A stretch of 64,000 nucleotides of DNA, taken from Pseudovirgaria hyperparasitica (taxonomy: Eukaryota > Ascomycota > Dothideomycetes > Acrospermales > Acrospermaceae). The translations under genes were made by a program, and so were the position numbers. Of this stretch, positions 46,138-58,500 are shown in pieces (the stretch's first letter is position 1; the number at the start of each line of letters is the position of its first letter). A model generated the notes under the pieces. That model had not been told where the DNA came from and searched no databases. It saw only the letters and a list, made by a program, of their open reading frames with translations. The stretch covers positions 806,001 through 870,000 of the forward strand of contig NW_022985552.1 in the NCBI RefSeq assembly GCF_010093815.1. Direction: 5' to 3'.

Positions 46138-48355
46138 TTTTGATTATTGGTAGAGATGTGCGAGGTTAGTTTGCGGGAAGCGAAGAGTGGTATCAAGGGA
46201 TATAGATGCTCGGGGCAAATATGGTAATGAGAGACTGGAGTGAATGGTAAATACGCCGGAAAGAGTGACGACGATTTAGATGGGATGAAAAGAACGACTT
46301 GGGAGGAGGATGTGCGGAGAGGAGCAAGTGAGTCGAGGAAGAAGAGTGAGAGAGAGAGGGCAGGGGAGAAGATATTGAAGGAGCGAGAGCGCGGGCAGTT
46401 AAAAAGGGCCTTAGGGCAATTTCGAAGCGCAAGGGCCGATCTGCCAATCGCGGCCAATCAATCAGTGCGCGCGCGCTGAATAGCACTGCATTGCCCCCCT
46501 GTTGACCCCCCGAGACCCCCCAGTCCAGGCGAGATTATCCCCTGCCAAGCGCAACTTTAGTGCCTCCTCTACGCCCAAACCCGCCCGCCACAAAACCTTG
46601 GGAGCCGCCAGCACAGAGCAGCAACACTGCGCTCAGTCCACTCCCACGTCCCTACACCCTTATCCTCATTCCTCTTTTTGCTCTTCTGCCATTTCCTGGT
46701 ACCTGACTAGTCCTTCTCCAGTCAGCTAGTCAGCTAGCCAGTACCTAGGTACACCTGTACAGTACATCCATCCATATGACCATAGGTCCTAACTAATTAA
46801 CATTAATACTGGTGACTCCTGTGGTGTGTTGGTGTGTGTGTGAAGGTACCCCTATCCATTCACAACACTGTCCGGACCTACGCCAGTCCCACGTTTTCTG
46901 GATGTCACTTGTCACCATACATTGTACTATGTATTATCCACCTTCCTTTGTGCTAATTAATTGTCGGATGTCCGCTGGCAAGAAACCATGTCGAGCGAGA
47001 CGAGACACTCTTTGTTTCGCCCCACGTTGTCGCATCGCGGCATACGGCGTAGGTAAGGTACAGTAAGACCCAACACCATGGCGCCTAACCGACCGATTAC
47101 ACAGCTTACTACAACATCCAAGGTCTCTCGGCTCGACTCTCCACGCGCTAGAATATTCAGTCTGGATTTCTCATCTCACAATACGCTTTATCAATGCATC
47201 CGACCATCGGAAGAAATACAAAATCTCCCGTAGTGCCGTCTGTCCTATCGTCACCCGCGCAATCGATATGCCTTGATGCAGACTCAACGGCAATCTCTGG
47301 ACGACAGCCCCATGGGAGAATGCACTGATGCTGATGATGATGATGATGATGCTGATGAGTGATGAGTGACGAGTGACGAGTGACGAGTGACGAGTGATGA
47401 GTGATGAATAGATGACTAGATTCCTGGCTGTGTTACGCCCTGCATCCGAGCGACGTGGCAGCCTAAACACCAGAGCACATCCGTTGCCCGCATCATCATC
47501 TCGTCGTCCATAATCCAGACATGATAGTAGTATACCAGACATCTGGCAAAGTCTCGCCAGATCGTCGGTCCGGAATGCGACAGTAGGCTGGCGGAAGAAG
47601 TATCGGACATGTCAAACTTGGTTGCTTCTTTTTGGACGACCAGGGTTGTAGACTTGTAGTAATTCTTACAACGTTATGCTGCCAATCGGGTTGTCCATAG
47701 TGGAGTCTACCAAGGCTGTTACGGAACCACCTCAAACAGCCACCCTATGTGTGTATGTGTACTATGTGGGCATAGTCTCAAGGTATAATTCGGTGTGTGT
47801 ACTCCAGCTAAATTTAAGATGTACTGTACTCAGCTTCATCAAACCAGGCTAAGCTCAGTTGACTGTCTAATTATACTTAGTACTGCGCCTGAGGAATGAG
47901 AAGGAAACAGGTGTAGATTCGACCACTGTATACATGACAGGCCCCCCTTTTACTCAATCACCTACTCGCGCCGAGGCTCCTAGATTGATCGCGCGAGAAG
48001 AGTCGAACATGTCCTATCTATCATTCGAGCATTCACCTCTGCGTCCTCCGTTGTTCAGTCTACACACTAGGTGTTACTATTGTCTAGCGAAGTGGAGATT
48101 GACTATACGGGCATATGGCTGGCCACTCCATGTGCCTTGGCAGAAGGACGTGATGCTCAAACAGGAAACCTCTAATTTCCCTTCCGCATGGCGCATAACT
48201 TCCGACGGTCACGTGCCTTCCCCCAGTTATGTCCCTCCAGCTTTCAACCACCTTCAGTCTCTACATCTCTACCACATCTCTCAAGACCAAAGTCGCCAGA
48301 TCACTGCATGCGCTTTTGTTCCTGTTGTCGCACTGGATAAATCGGCACTGTGTGC
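46138..48355. other. Gene-poor interval, 2.2 kb
   Basis: Contains the Asp f 4-like promoter with purine-rich runs near 46330, and a tri/heptanucleotide repeat at 47326-47406. Short open frames on both strands have no recognisable domain. Confidence 0.5.
47326..47406. repeat. Microsatellite (gat)n and (gagtgac)n
   Basis: A gatgatgat run with gct interruptions passes into about six copies of a 7-base unit gagtgac/gagtgat. Confidence 0.9.
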
Positions 48356-48670
48356 TCACCCTGAACTCCCGGTCCCACCTCCACCGACACGAGTATCGTC
48401 TCGAGTCGTGGCTGGCTTCCGCATGTTCGAGTCGCCTGGCGAGGATTTGGTATTCTCGATGCTCTGAGAGATCTGTAGCGCCAGTCTCTCCAGCTCCTTG
48501 TACTTCTCTGCGACAGTCTTACTATGATTCGACAAATCACTCTTCAAGACCTTGATATCGTGGTATAAGGTGTCCCGCTTTGAAGCTTCCAACCCTTCGC
48601 CCACAGCCTCAGCTTCTGCATACCACTCATCATTGCTAGCCTCTTGTTTATCCTTGGATGACATAGACAT
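48356..48670 (-). CDS. Small coiled-coil hypothetical protein, or last exon of a larger gene
   Basis: An open frame of 104 residues from the Met of MSMSSKDKQEASNDEWY. The middle forms a probable coiled coil (LYHDIKVLKSDLSNHSKTVA, EKYKELERLALQISQSIENT), and the C-terminus is Gly-rich and disordered. The frame is open upstream back to a ctgctag acceptor-like site before PKHIAKEVLVTS, so this may be the 3' exon of a longer gene. No family recognised. Confidence 0.4.
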   Translation of the reverse strand: MSMSSKDKQEASNDEWYAEAEAVGEGLEASKRDTLYHDIKVLKSDLSNHSKTVAEKYKELERLALQISQSIENTKSSPGDSNMRKPATTRDDTRVGGGGTGSSG

Positions 48671-49203
48671 GGACGTCACCAGAACCTCCTTTGCGATATG
48701 CTTGGGCTAGCAGGACGGAAAGATATGGCTTCGATATTCTGTTTCCCGCATGTCAGCAACTCCACAAGGCTGTAAAGCCTTCTGCGACAGACCTATATGA
48801 GCTCGAAATCCAACGGCTGTATCCTGCTCATAGGTACCTTCTACACCTCGTTGTCAGGGTGTCAGCTATGAAAGAAGTAGGTAGCGAGTGTGGTGAAACG
48901 GGTAAAGATATGTGAGCTTTGGTCTGCGCCTCTCAGGGTCACACACGTCGCCCTCATGCTAGCACGGGCCTTGAGGCCTTCAAGGAGAGGACTAGCAACG
49001 AAATTCCCAGCAGCAGACCCTTCCAATTGGCAGCCTGGCTTTGCCTAAACACTCACCGACGTCATTGGGACAAACACACCTTTCCCTTGATCATTTCGAT
49101 CAATATATCACGTTGTCATGGTCACGATTGACAACCGCTGAGAACGTTCAGCGTCACATACACAATTACCCATTCCTAGAGCTAAGTGCACAGATACTGT
49201 TGA
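48671..49203. other. Region between two hypothetical minus-strand genes
   Basis: If the two flanking pieces belong to one gene, linking exons would lie here. Several short frames with acceptor-like sites exist, but I could not fix a consistent join. Confidence 0.35.
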
Positions 49204-49910
49204 TTATATTACGATTTTTAGGTTCGTTCTACGCTGCACGTTGTCTTTCAAACTAGACATCGCACCCCTCTGCAGGTTTAACCATGCACAAAACGCATGC
49301 TCAGTATCCGCATCATCAAACATTTCTCCAAGATGCCCTGCTATCTCAATATCACGTTCCGTTGCAATATCAACCAACCTAGAAGCGCCTGCATATCAGC
49401 TCTCCGATACCATGCTACCGAAGCGAAGTATCCACGACTTGGGGTATGAAGGCATCTTAAATTTGACCGAAAATTAACTCACAAGCTGAGATACGCCTTT
49501 TGCCGTCGTATCATATTTTGACCCACGTCCATCATGTCGAGCACATCTGCGGCTGATTCCAGGAAATGCAGAAGCTGTTGAGCTAAGTTTGCGTCTAGCC
49601 GTTCCTTCGTAGCGGAGAGGCATCTCTCTACACTGTCAAACACAGGCTTGAGTGACACAGCCCTCAAAGCTCGCATCTGCTCACAAAGCTCTCTCGTATC
49701 TTGCCAGACGCAGTCCTCGCAAACTTTGCGAATCAGCAGCCATCTGCTTATAAAATCTTTCTTCGGATCAAAACAGAGACAAAAATCTTCCACTTGTGTC
49801 ATTGCCGGAACTTGGGCAGATTTGACCAGTCGACTCGCACAAGGCTTTGAGCTCTCATTACCAGGTCTGAGTCTCCTCCGATCAGACCGGCAAAAGAAAG
49901 GAGAACTCAT
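49204..49910 (-). CDS. Hypothetical alpha-helical protein
   Basis: Two exons, 49910-49483 and 49378-49204, joined across GTGAGT...TTCTAG, give 200 residues; the join extends an open frame by 58 residues and totals whole codons, which supports it. The protein looks helical: FDPKKDFISRWLLIRKVCED, LAQQLLHFLESAADVLDMMD, LVDIATERDIEIAGHLGEMF. It is Cys-containing but has no metal motif. The Met at 49910 is preceded by an acceptor-like atccgcag, so an upstream exon is possible. No family recognised. Confidence 0.45.
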
Positions 49911-52693
49911 CCAGTCCTGCGGATATGCACATTATTAAGCCGTCCATCAGCACCGCCGAGCTGATGACACACAGGTATTGGGGACTTGACTGACCTTGAG
50001 CGCTCGAGTATGTCACTTCAAAACTGTGGCAATCTTCGTACAAATGCCCAGGGACTGTCTACGATCCAGCTCCTTGATTGCTGTGTAATGACCGCTGTGA
50101 TTTCTCTAGACACGTCAGCCAGGAGATTGCAGAACACTCAATGAGCTTACAATCAAGCAGAGCCAGCTACCGGGTGCGATGGTTCGTAAGTAATGTTCTG
50201 CCACCATACCGAAGTACAATTAGGCCAGCATAATAGAAGATCTCGGACGCAGTTGTTGTCGGCGAGGAAGAGCGACGACTTACCTTTATGAGGCATACGG
50301 ACAGATCGCGACAAGAAACTAGCACGGTTGCAGGGTGTTGATTGGGCCAAGTAATTAAGGCCTCAATGGCAGGGACAGCAGATCAACACACAAATGCAGC
50401 TGTGCCTAGCTGCAGCGGCATGGATATGTAAGAGCTCCGTAGTCCGGGCTCTCGGAACCTTCAAGCCTCTCTTTTTGGACCATTCGACCGATGTGGAAGG
50501 ACAAGAATAGGCTTCTTTATGCGAGCCGCGGGAGCTATCCGAGCAAAAAAAAGGTAAGAGGATACGTTCGCATATGATGGTGAATGGAAAAGTTGTCTTT
50601 GCGGGTGGAGAGGCTCTGAGTTCTTCAGCCAAGCTCAATGCATGTCAATCCTGCCGTCGCTCACGGAAACGGGAGCGACGTGCCCCGACCTATCACGACC
50701 ACACTTTCGGTAGCAGGGACTATAGCTGTCAAGTGTCAAGAAAAGCCGAACAGCGTCACCATCTAGTGGGAAATCTTGTGAAGAGAGCTCAACATTTGGA
50801 AAGCCCATTGGCGCACAGTCAGGAAGATGCATTCAGGCTGACAGTGCCAATGAAGGAGGATACGAAAGCCAAGGCAACAAGACTATGCCTCGTTTGTATA
50901 GACGTGCATAATAGACCAGTGAGTTGAATGCCCCACGATGGAGAATCGGCAGTAGTGGCCTGTGAATAGGCCACAGCTCTTATGGTCCGGAAGTATATTA
51001 GCCGCGAGAAAGGCACAAATCGACCTAGGGCTGAGCCAGGATCATATGTGTGACGATGTTTTTGCTGGCCTGTCGCCCTGTGCGTTTATCGCGGCAGACA
51101 GGTAGTGGCCTCAGATGCCGTTCAAAATCGAGACAAAGACTAGCACCGCCGATATATTGGACCTACATCGTAGCGGTGTTACATATATATCAGATACTGT
51201 AGATTGTAGCAACAGAAGACAGTGAGTGGATGATGCCCAAACCCAGAACGATGTCGAGTCACAGCTGCATACGCCTGCATTAGACGAGCTGCACGAGACG
51301 AACGACGGAACGCACATAAAAGTCCAAGATACATGTTCGATGATGCCTGATACATACTCCAGTTGTACATTCTATATAACACAAGGAACAAGATACATGG
51401 TAATTACATGGTACGAGAAGTAATGCCGATGTATGTGTGCTGTGCTTTCGTCAACTGCCACTGCCCAATCCTCTCCACCCAACCCACCTGCGCCATGGAT
51501 CCTCATCCTGCCCCCACCATCCATGTCCACAATGCTGTCATTCTTCACACTCGAGTCAGCCATCAGCCATCACAACGCCAGCACGCCTCACTCTCGAACC
51601 CACTCAACTACTACCATCCACCCAATCACAATCACGGATATCACAGTTTCCACTGTCAACACCACATTACTACTGCTCGCCACGATTGTACATACATACC
51701 AGCCAAGCAGCAACCTAATCTCAAAACCAAGCCCCAATCTCGTCTCTCCTCTCTCTCTAAACATTCCAAGCTAACCTGTCTCCAGCCACACGACATCTAT
51801 CCCTTAGATCCCGGGTTGTTGGGGTCGTATGACCGAAAACAGTCCATCTAGACCTTGACCTGTTCATACGACATCACAGTACATAATACATACCAACCCC
51901 ATCCATCTTCGATGCGATACAAACCTAGCAGCCACCGCGAGGCGTTCGCGTGCCCGTCCGTCATGACGTGCAGCCCCAGCGCCCCCCCAAAGAAGATGGA
52001 TCTTTCAGCCGCTGACATCTCCCGTGGAATCGCTCGATCTACCCGGTCCCCGCGCAGGGGGGGCTGCCGCGAGTGTATAACATGTAGAACACGTGCGTCT
52101 GGTTTGATTGTACGTAGGGTCTGATTAGTGTATTCGTCCAACTCTGGCAGTCGACGATGGGGCTGGTCCTGCACAGGCAAGGTGTGCAAAGGGCCCAGAA
52201 TCCATGCCGATTGCATCCGGCGTTCGGGATAGAGGGCTGGAATGAAACTATAGTATGTACATTGGAAGCTGGACAGCCGTCATCCATCCACGATGCCGTG
52301 TTTGTGTGGAGCGGCAGAGTATGAATAAAGATTGTCGACAACGGGGGATACAGGCCCGGTGACTGAAGTTTGCTAGTGCTGGATGGGGCTTTTGGAGCAT
52401 ATTAGTCGGTGGAGAAGAGCTACTGTGGATGTTTGGTGGTGGGGGATAGGATGTATACATATACTGGCTGCATTGGATCGAGGGTCCACATGCGGTATTG
52501 TGCTAGTGATGAACATCTAGTGGAGTTGTATAAGTCATTGGGGATGAAGGTCTTTGAGCACATTACTCGCGGCTAAGCAGTAATATACAACCGGCGCGCC
52601 GAAAATGAACATCGTGGCAACGTTGGAACGTAGTGGACGACACATGATAGTCTTCCTCAGTTTTATTGTCCAATGATACCGAAAGATGTTTCC

Positions 52694-52731
52694 ACTGACT
52701 GACTGACTGACTGACTGACTGACTGACTGAC
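52694..52731. repeat. Tetranucleotide microsatellite (actg)n
   Basis: About nine and a half uninterrupted copies of actg. Confidence 0.95.
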
Positions 52732-52823
52732 AGATTCCCACTTTCCTACCCGTGCAACCGATCCAATACTGCCCCAAACCGTTCGGTACATCACTTGGCA
52801 TAACAGGAAAAGTCCAAATTCTG

Positions 52824-52825
<2 letters not shown>

Positions 52826-52868
<43 letters not shown>
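52826..52868. repeat. Dinucleotide microsatellite (ac)n
   Basis: About 21 uninterrupted ac/ca units. Together with the actg repeat 95 bases away this would be a length-polymorphic marker. Confidence 0.95.
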
Positions 52869-52870
<2 letters not shown>

Positions 52871-53572
52871 ATCGCATGTTATATACAGGAAACAAATCAA
52901 AAGACCCACCCATGTCAAGCGAGGAAGATCACCGAGAAAAGCCGGCTGTCATACTCGTACATGCCTGCTCGACCGGCCGCAAGTCGAAACTTCTTACAGA
53001 ACTGTTTTTTTTTTTTTGAAAGTCTTGGGAATATGTATGGGATGATGGGCTTTTAGTAAAATGTGAAGTCCATATCGATCTATCATCGTCATTCTTAATC
53101 TGATTCATGATGAAATCAGAGCGAGGCAGAGGAGGGAAGATAGACGCTGGACTTCTGAATCAGCATGATAGAATCGTATGCATGCATTGATTTGCGTTTC
53201 CTTTCTTATCTGCACCACCACAAGCACCACGTCCATACTAGCATACATGCATCTCATTCCTGCACCTGTTCCTCCCAATGCCTTGCATACTATATCACAG
53301 CTAACCTGTGCCGTGCGCGACCTAATAACCACAGGCACTGCCTGTGACTCTGCGCCAGCCATGCGATTCTTTGTGATGAATATCGATAGAAAAGAATTTC
53401 CTGTGTTGGCATTGCTAATAAGCTCTTTTGTTGGCCCGGAGAGAGAGACCGGCGCATCTCCTAGTGACTTCTTCCATGGATTCCATGGACACCGTGACCA
53501 GCGTTGCGACTAGATGACCCATTTCCAAATGCTGTTCATCTCGGCTTTGGCCAAATGCAGCACAATCCAAAC

Positions 53573-54639
53573 TCAGCACTCCTCATCCCCATCTCCAGCC
53601 CCACCAAACACACCCTCATACTCCGGAAACTCCAAAAACGCACCTCCAGCACCCCCAGCGCCACGACCACCACCGCTAACAACCCCATAGTCATTATCCC
53701 CAACACCACCATCACCATCATCACTATCCACAACCTCCTTCTTAACCCGCTTCCTACCACCACCACCACCCCCCTCCCTCTTAACCCCCTCCACCTCCTT
53801 CTTGCACCCCCAATTCCCATTCCCCTCATTCCCGTCATTTTCAAGATCTTCCTCACCGTCAAGATCAACAACAACCTTCCCCTTCACCCCCAATCCAGAC
53901 GATGCCTTGCGCTTCTTGCCACCAGCACCACCACCAGCACCACCAGAATCAGACCCCCCAACATCCCCCTCCGAATCATCCTCCACGACCGCGCTCGCGA
54001 AGCCCTTCTTCCCAGTTCCAGTTCCAGTTCCCTTTCCCTTGGCACTAGCCGCTGTAGGACCCTTTGCCTTGGATACTCGTGCAGCAGCAGCGGGTTTCTT
54101 GGACGTGTTGGTTGTAGTTGTTGTATTGGTGGTGCAGCTGGTGCCGAGGAGTTTCTTCTTGACGGGGCCCCAGCAGGCGGATGCGGAGGAGGGGTTCTTG
54201 AAGCCTGCGAGGGTGGCGAATTTTTGGAAGTCGAGCTTGGGTGAGGAGGAGGGTGTTAGTTTTGGGTTTGGTTGGGTGAGGGAGGTGGGGGGTTTGGGGT
54301 GGTGCTATGAGCGTTTGGGGGATGAAGGGATGGGAGAGGATGGGAGGATGGATGGGAGGATGGATGGGAGGATGAAGGGATGGGAGGATGGGAGGATGGG
54401 AGGATGGGAGGATGGGAGGATGGATGTGTAAGTGTAAGCAGCGTGTGCAGCACAAAGCAAAGACATGCATGTTTGCATGTCCATGCATGTGTACACGAGA
54501 TCTCGCGAAGACCCAGAGAAAGAATTTATAAAAAATAAAGAAACAAACAACAAACCTTAGCATCACCCTGAAGACACTGCCACGCAATCCCAGCCAGCTC
54601 CAACTCACGAGGCGTAAGCTTCTTGATTGCCTCGGCCAT
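53573..54639 (-). CDS. Myb-like DNA-binding domain protein with basic/Gly-rich tail
   Basis: Two exons, 54639-54556 and 54235-53573, sum to 248 residues plus stop. The N-terminal 60 residues (LTPRELELAGIAWQCLQGDA, then KLDFQKFATLAGFKNPSSAS and ACWGPVKKKLLG) match the fungal Myb_DNA-bind_8 type helix-turn-helix. The rest is disordered, with Lys/Ala-rich segments (KKPAAAARVSKAKG, KRKASSGLGVKGK), acidic clusters and long Gly runs, as in many fungal chromatin-associated proteins. A nuclear DNA-binding role is likely, with no known target. The intron (54236-54555, 320 bases) is far longer than its neighbours because it contains a minisatellite. The tail DNA on the opposite strand gives a long spurious frame. 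Confidence 0.82.
54321..54425. repeat. Intronic minisatellite, gatgggag-type unit
   Basis: Ten or more imperfect copies of a 9-13 base unit related to ggatgggag, all within the intron of the Myb-like gene. Confidence 0.9.
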
Positions 54640-54673
54640 TGATAGTACTGCTCTTCAACGACGTCGTTTGCGT

Positions 54674-54900
54674 GTATGTGTGGATGCGTGTGTGTGTGTG
54701 GATGCGTGTGTGTGTGTGGATGCGTGTGTGTGTGTGGATGCGTGTGTGTGTGTGGATGCGTGTGTGTGTGTNNNNNNNNNNNNNNNTGTGTGTGTGTGGA
54801 TGCGTGTGTGTGTGTGGATGCGTGTGTGTGTGTGGATGCGTGTGTGTGTGTGGATGCGTGTGTGTGTGTGGATGCGTGTGTATGTGCGTATGTGTGTGGA
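54674..54900. repeat. 16-base minisatellite (tgtgtgtgtggatgcg)n
   Basis: About 13 near-identical copies of a 16-base unit beginning 35 bases upstream of the Myb-like start codon. Copy number is uncertain because the run contains Ns. Confidence 0.95.
54772..54786. other. Assembly gap (15 N)
   Basis: Fifteen unresolved bases inside the minisatellite; the true repeat length is therefore unknown. Confidence 1.
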
Positions 54901-55594
54901 TGTGAATTGCGCGAGCGTAGCGAAACTCTTAGAGAAACGTGCGTGTGTGCGTGCGTTCACGTAAGGCAAGAATCGAGGCTCGGAGAAGAACGTGAGGACG
55001 TGAGAGAGACCTGACCTCAGACTGACCTCAGGCTGTGAGATGAGGATACTGATCAAGCCAAGCCGCGTCAGTGAACAAGTAAACAAGCAAGTAAGCAAGC
55101 AAGGGAGAGAGGACGTGAAGATGTGCAGACAGAAGACAGAGAGGACTCTCACATACCTAGTAAAGTCTAGAGACGCTTCGATATCAGTGTTCCAAGACTA
55201 GGTCGCAGGTAGGGAAAAGGTAGGAGAGAGGAAGAGGGAGCTCACTTGATATAGATGGCGGCCAGGCGGAGCCAGGGCCGGCCAGAGTGAGGTGTGGGAA
55301 GTAGCGGTGAGAATAAGGCAGAATGAATGCCAAAAGTGAATCTAGGACTTGTTGATGATGAAGATGATGATGAGACGAAGAGTGAGGGAATGAGGGAGAT
55401 GACGCGATATTCGTTGCTTGGGTTTGTTATAGCGATATTCACTTTGCTGCACTGAAGAACCTCATGAACTCATGAAATGAACCATGTCGATCTCTTGCTT
55501 TTCATCTGAAGAACACATTAGGTCAAACCCTTTCGAGCAGCCAAAATCAATGGGACGACGTCTCTTCCCAAACCTGCTCTTCTGAGCCTTGGCC

Positions 55595-58500
55595 CTATAG
55601 AGCCCCAAACCCCTTGGAATAGCTCAACGCCAGCTCCAGCTTCTGCCGCATCTTTTCCTGCCCTGCATACTCCGGCAGCAGCAACTTGCCAAAACAAGTA
55701 CTACTCGTCGGCAGCATCTCCGAGTCGCCTCCGTTCCGCACAATCGCAAACATCATGCTGCCAACCCCCCCGACCGGCACCCTATCACTCGCCGTCACAA
55801 ACTCCAGTAACTTCGCCTTCTGCACATCGTCATACTCCAGCACAATGTTCCAGAACTGTGCGATGGTAGGGTGGTCCGCCGCATATCCATCTTCATATTT
55901 CGCAACACACTTAAGCTCATTCATGTCGATGTACTGATATCCCTCAATCACTTTGCGCAGACCGACGGGGTCGAAAAGCGAGAGAATGGTCGGGTCGAGA
56001 CACCTCAGGAAGCCCTGACGGAATGCATGGAGCTGCGGTGCGACGGACTGGTATACGAGCCAAAAAATATAGTCATTGACGAACTGCGCTCGAGTGTCGT
56101 TTGTCACCAGAGGAGCCTCGTCAGTTGATCGAGGGTCCACATACGTGCGATCGTTTCCTTCGTACACCTTGTTGAGTACCTGCAGGCGGTCTGTACGTGG
56201 ATTGGTCTGGCTGCTTGCCGGGTCAAGCATGTTGACGGTGATTGTCTCGCCAAAGGCGTCAAACGTGAATTCGTGAGAACCGCCGTAAATTTCACTCACA
56301 TCGCCATCCTCCCAAGTCAGTAGCTGGTGGAGGGACCTCGCGAGATCTGGCCAGCCGTCCTGCAGTAATGACAAACATGAATGTGTCGTACTCAAGTCTA
56401 ATAGAAAATAGTAAAATACGATTGGGAACGTCACCGGTAGCGTGATCCCGTTGTATACGGCCAGGGAGAATAAGAGACCAATGAGTTCGCAGTGTGCTAA
56501 AGAGGCCGGAGACGCTGGTTTGAACCATGTCATGCGTGTGTGTGGATCAGTAGTGAAAATTCCGTTGTCAGGGTTAAATGCTTCTGCAAGAGCTACGTGG
56601 AAGAATTCTAGCGAAACACCGCCCTGATCGACGCCATCTTCACCCTCGAGAGCGCCAATGCGTACCTTAAGAGGTCTCAAGAGTTGGGATTCGCTCAAGT
56701 GCCAAAGCTGGTTGAAACTGTCTTCTAATGCGTGGTTTCTGCGAACATCCAAGAGTAGATAGCGGGATAACAGATCCTTGAAAGCTGAGTGCCATGGTGA
56801 ATGGTTGGGCCGCGCTAGCACGTCCAGCATCTGATTAAGACAACGAGAACGTTCCGCTGTCTCATATGTACTGAACATTCTCGAATAGTTGAAAGTCCGA
56901 AAGAGTACCAATAGTTCCTTGGAGCTGTAGAGAAAAGGATAGTTGAGAACATGTCTATGGTTTGGAGTAGGAATGTGTCTTGCGAAGTGTCCGGGAACTT
57001 TAACCTTGTCCAGATTGGCATAGAAATAAGGTATGCGAAAGAGTTCAGCAGTCAAACCAAATTGATCGACCGGTTTCTTGTCGTACAGTATTTCGTCTGT
57101 CAGGTCGGGCATTCGAGGACGGTACCACGCTAGATTCAAACGTCAGCACACGTACCTGATAGACTCATAGATGGAAATACCCATTTCGTTCATCATGTCA
57201 ATAGCACCACCTACGACATTCCACCTCTTGATCAGCGGTTCTTTGTCCCAGTGAGTCACGCAGATGGTCTTCAGCCATTCCAGCCACACAGCAGACACGG
57301 ACCAGCCTGGTCCATCGTGCTCTTCTGGGGTATCCGGCTGACAGTCGATAATCTCACGGCGACACTTCTCTGCTTCTTGAAGATACTCCAAGACCATACG
57401 CATGAGATCAAATGCGGTATTGTTACCTTCAGTCCCTTCAAGTGCGTTCAGGATCTCAAAGAAACAACGCCGTGCCGAGATTGCGCGTATCAATCTCTCG
57501 GCCAATCTTAACGCGGGCTCATATTGCATCGCATCAATTATCTCTATCAATGACTTTACAAGCGGTCTTGGAAGAGATTTTGTTGCCGAAGCAGGTATGT
57601 GAACACCATGAGACCGTTCTCGAACTAGTGGCCACACTGATGGGGAGCCTCTGGGCACCTGAGATGTCAGAGCATGGATGCAGATGATAATGACATATGC
57701 CGCTTCACAATCAGGTATATAGCGAGGGCCATCAGCCGACTTCTTCGTATCAAGACGTGCTGTGTGGTTTTTACCGCGATCTCCATAAACAGACGTCTGA
57801 GGGGTGCGTAAACGAGGTTCTTTACCGTCTACAATGATCTCTGGCGGCGGTCGAAAGAGAGGTTCCAACGCCTCCCAAAGACAATCGAAGATGAAAGCTC
57901 CATTGATGCGAGACCATCCTCTAAAAGCACTCTCGAGCTTCGTGGGATTTAGATGAGACAGTGGAGACTGAATAAGAGGACAGCCACGATCGGCAAAGGA
58001 ATGCAAAAGTCTATCTATGTCGCTCAATGATCGTCTAAGAAAGATCTCTGCTGCCGCGATAGTAGGGTCTGGTGCCTTGAAGTAATTTTGAGAGTATGGA
58101 GTCATATATCCACGCCAAAGCGCTTTGTCCAATCGTGAAGACGACGAAAGCAAGACCTTTAACTTCTCCATGGTCGCGCACGTCAACGTGCGAGGTGGTA
58201 TGAACTTTTCGCTTCCGTGCCGTCTAGGTGTAGGAAGCTTTCTAGGTGTGTCCCGAAATTCCCTGCTAAATGATGACTTCATGTTGTCCGAGGCACCGCC
58301 TGCTTCAGAGATCCCATGGTTAATGCCCACCTTGGTCGATGCGAGTTCGCTTGGGAGCTTGAACCGCAGTGTGGACTGCTCACAACCAAGTCCGTCATCC
58401 AATGAGCCTTTCTGTCCAGCAGGAAGAGCCCCATCAGTATCGGACACCCTAATATTTCGCTGTTCCAGTATATCTTTCTCTTCTTTGTGAAGCTTTAGCT

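Larger units (their letters stand above)
49911..53572. other. Gene-poor interval, 3.7 kb, with simple repeats
   Basis: Many overlapping short frames but none with a recognisable domain. CA-rich pyrimidine stretches occur around 51470-51800. Two microsatellites (52694-52731 and 52826-52868) are listed separately. Confidence 0.5.
54640..55594. other. Intergenic region with minisatellite and assembly gap
   Basis: Upstream of the Myb-like gene and downstream of the HECT ligase gene, both minus strand. It is dominated at its left end by a 16-base minisatellite; the rest shows no gene. Confidence 0.6.

Noticed and set aside
47326-47406. Short direct repeats suggesting a CRISPR-like array
   Set aside because: Units are 3-7 bases with no spacers; a simple microsatellite in a eukaryotic genome.
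53504-54244. Plus-strand 246-codon frame rich in Pro/Thr/Leu
   Set aside because: Complement of the Gly- and Lys-rich tail of the Myb-like protein; an artefact of low-complexity coding DNA.
54623-54964. Frames reading CVCVDACVCVDA repeats across the N gap
   Set aside because: Translation of a 16-base minisatellite; open in several frames only because the repeat lacks stops.
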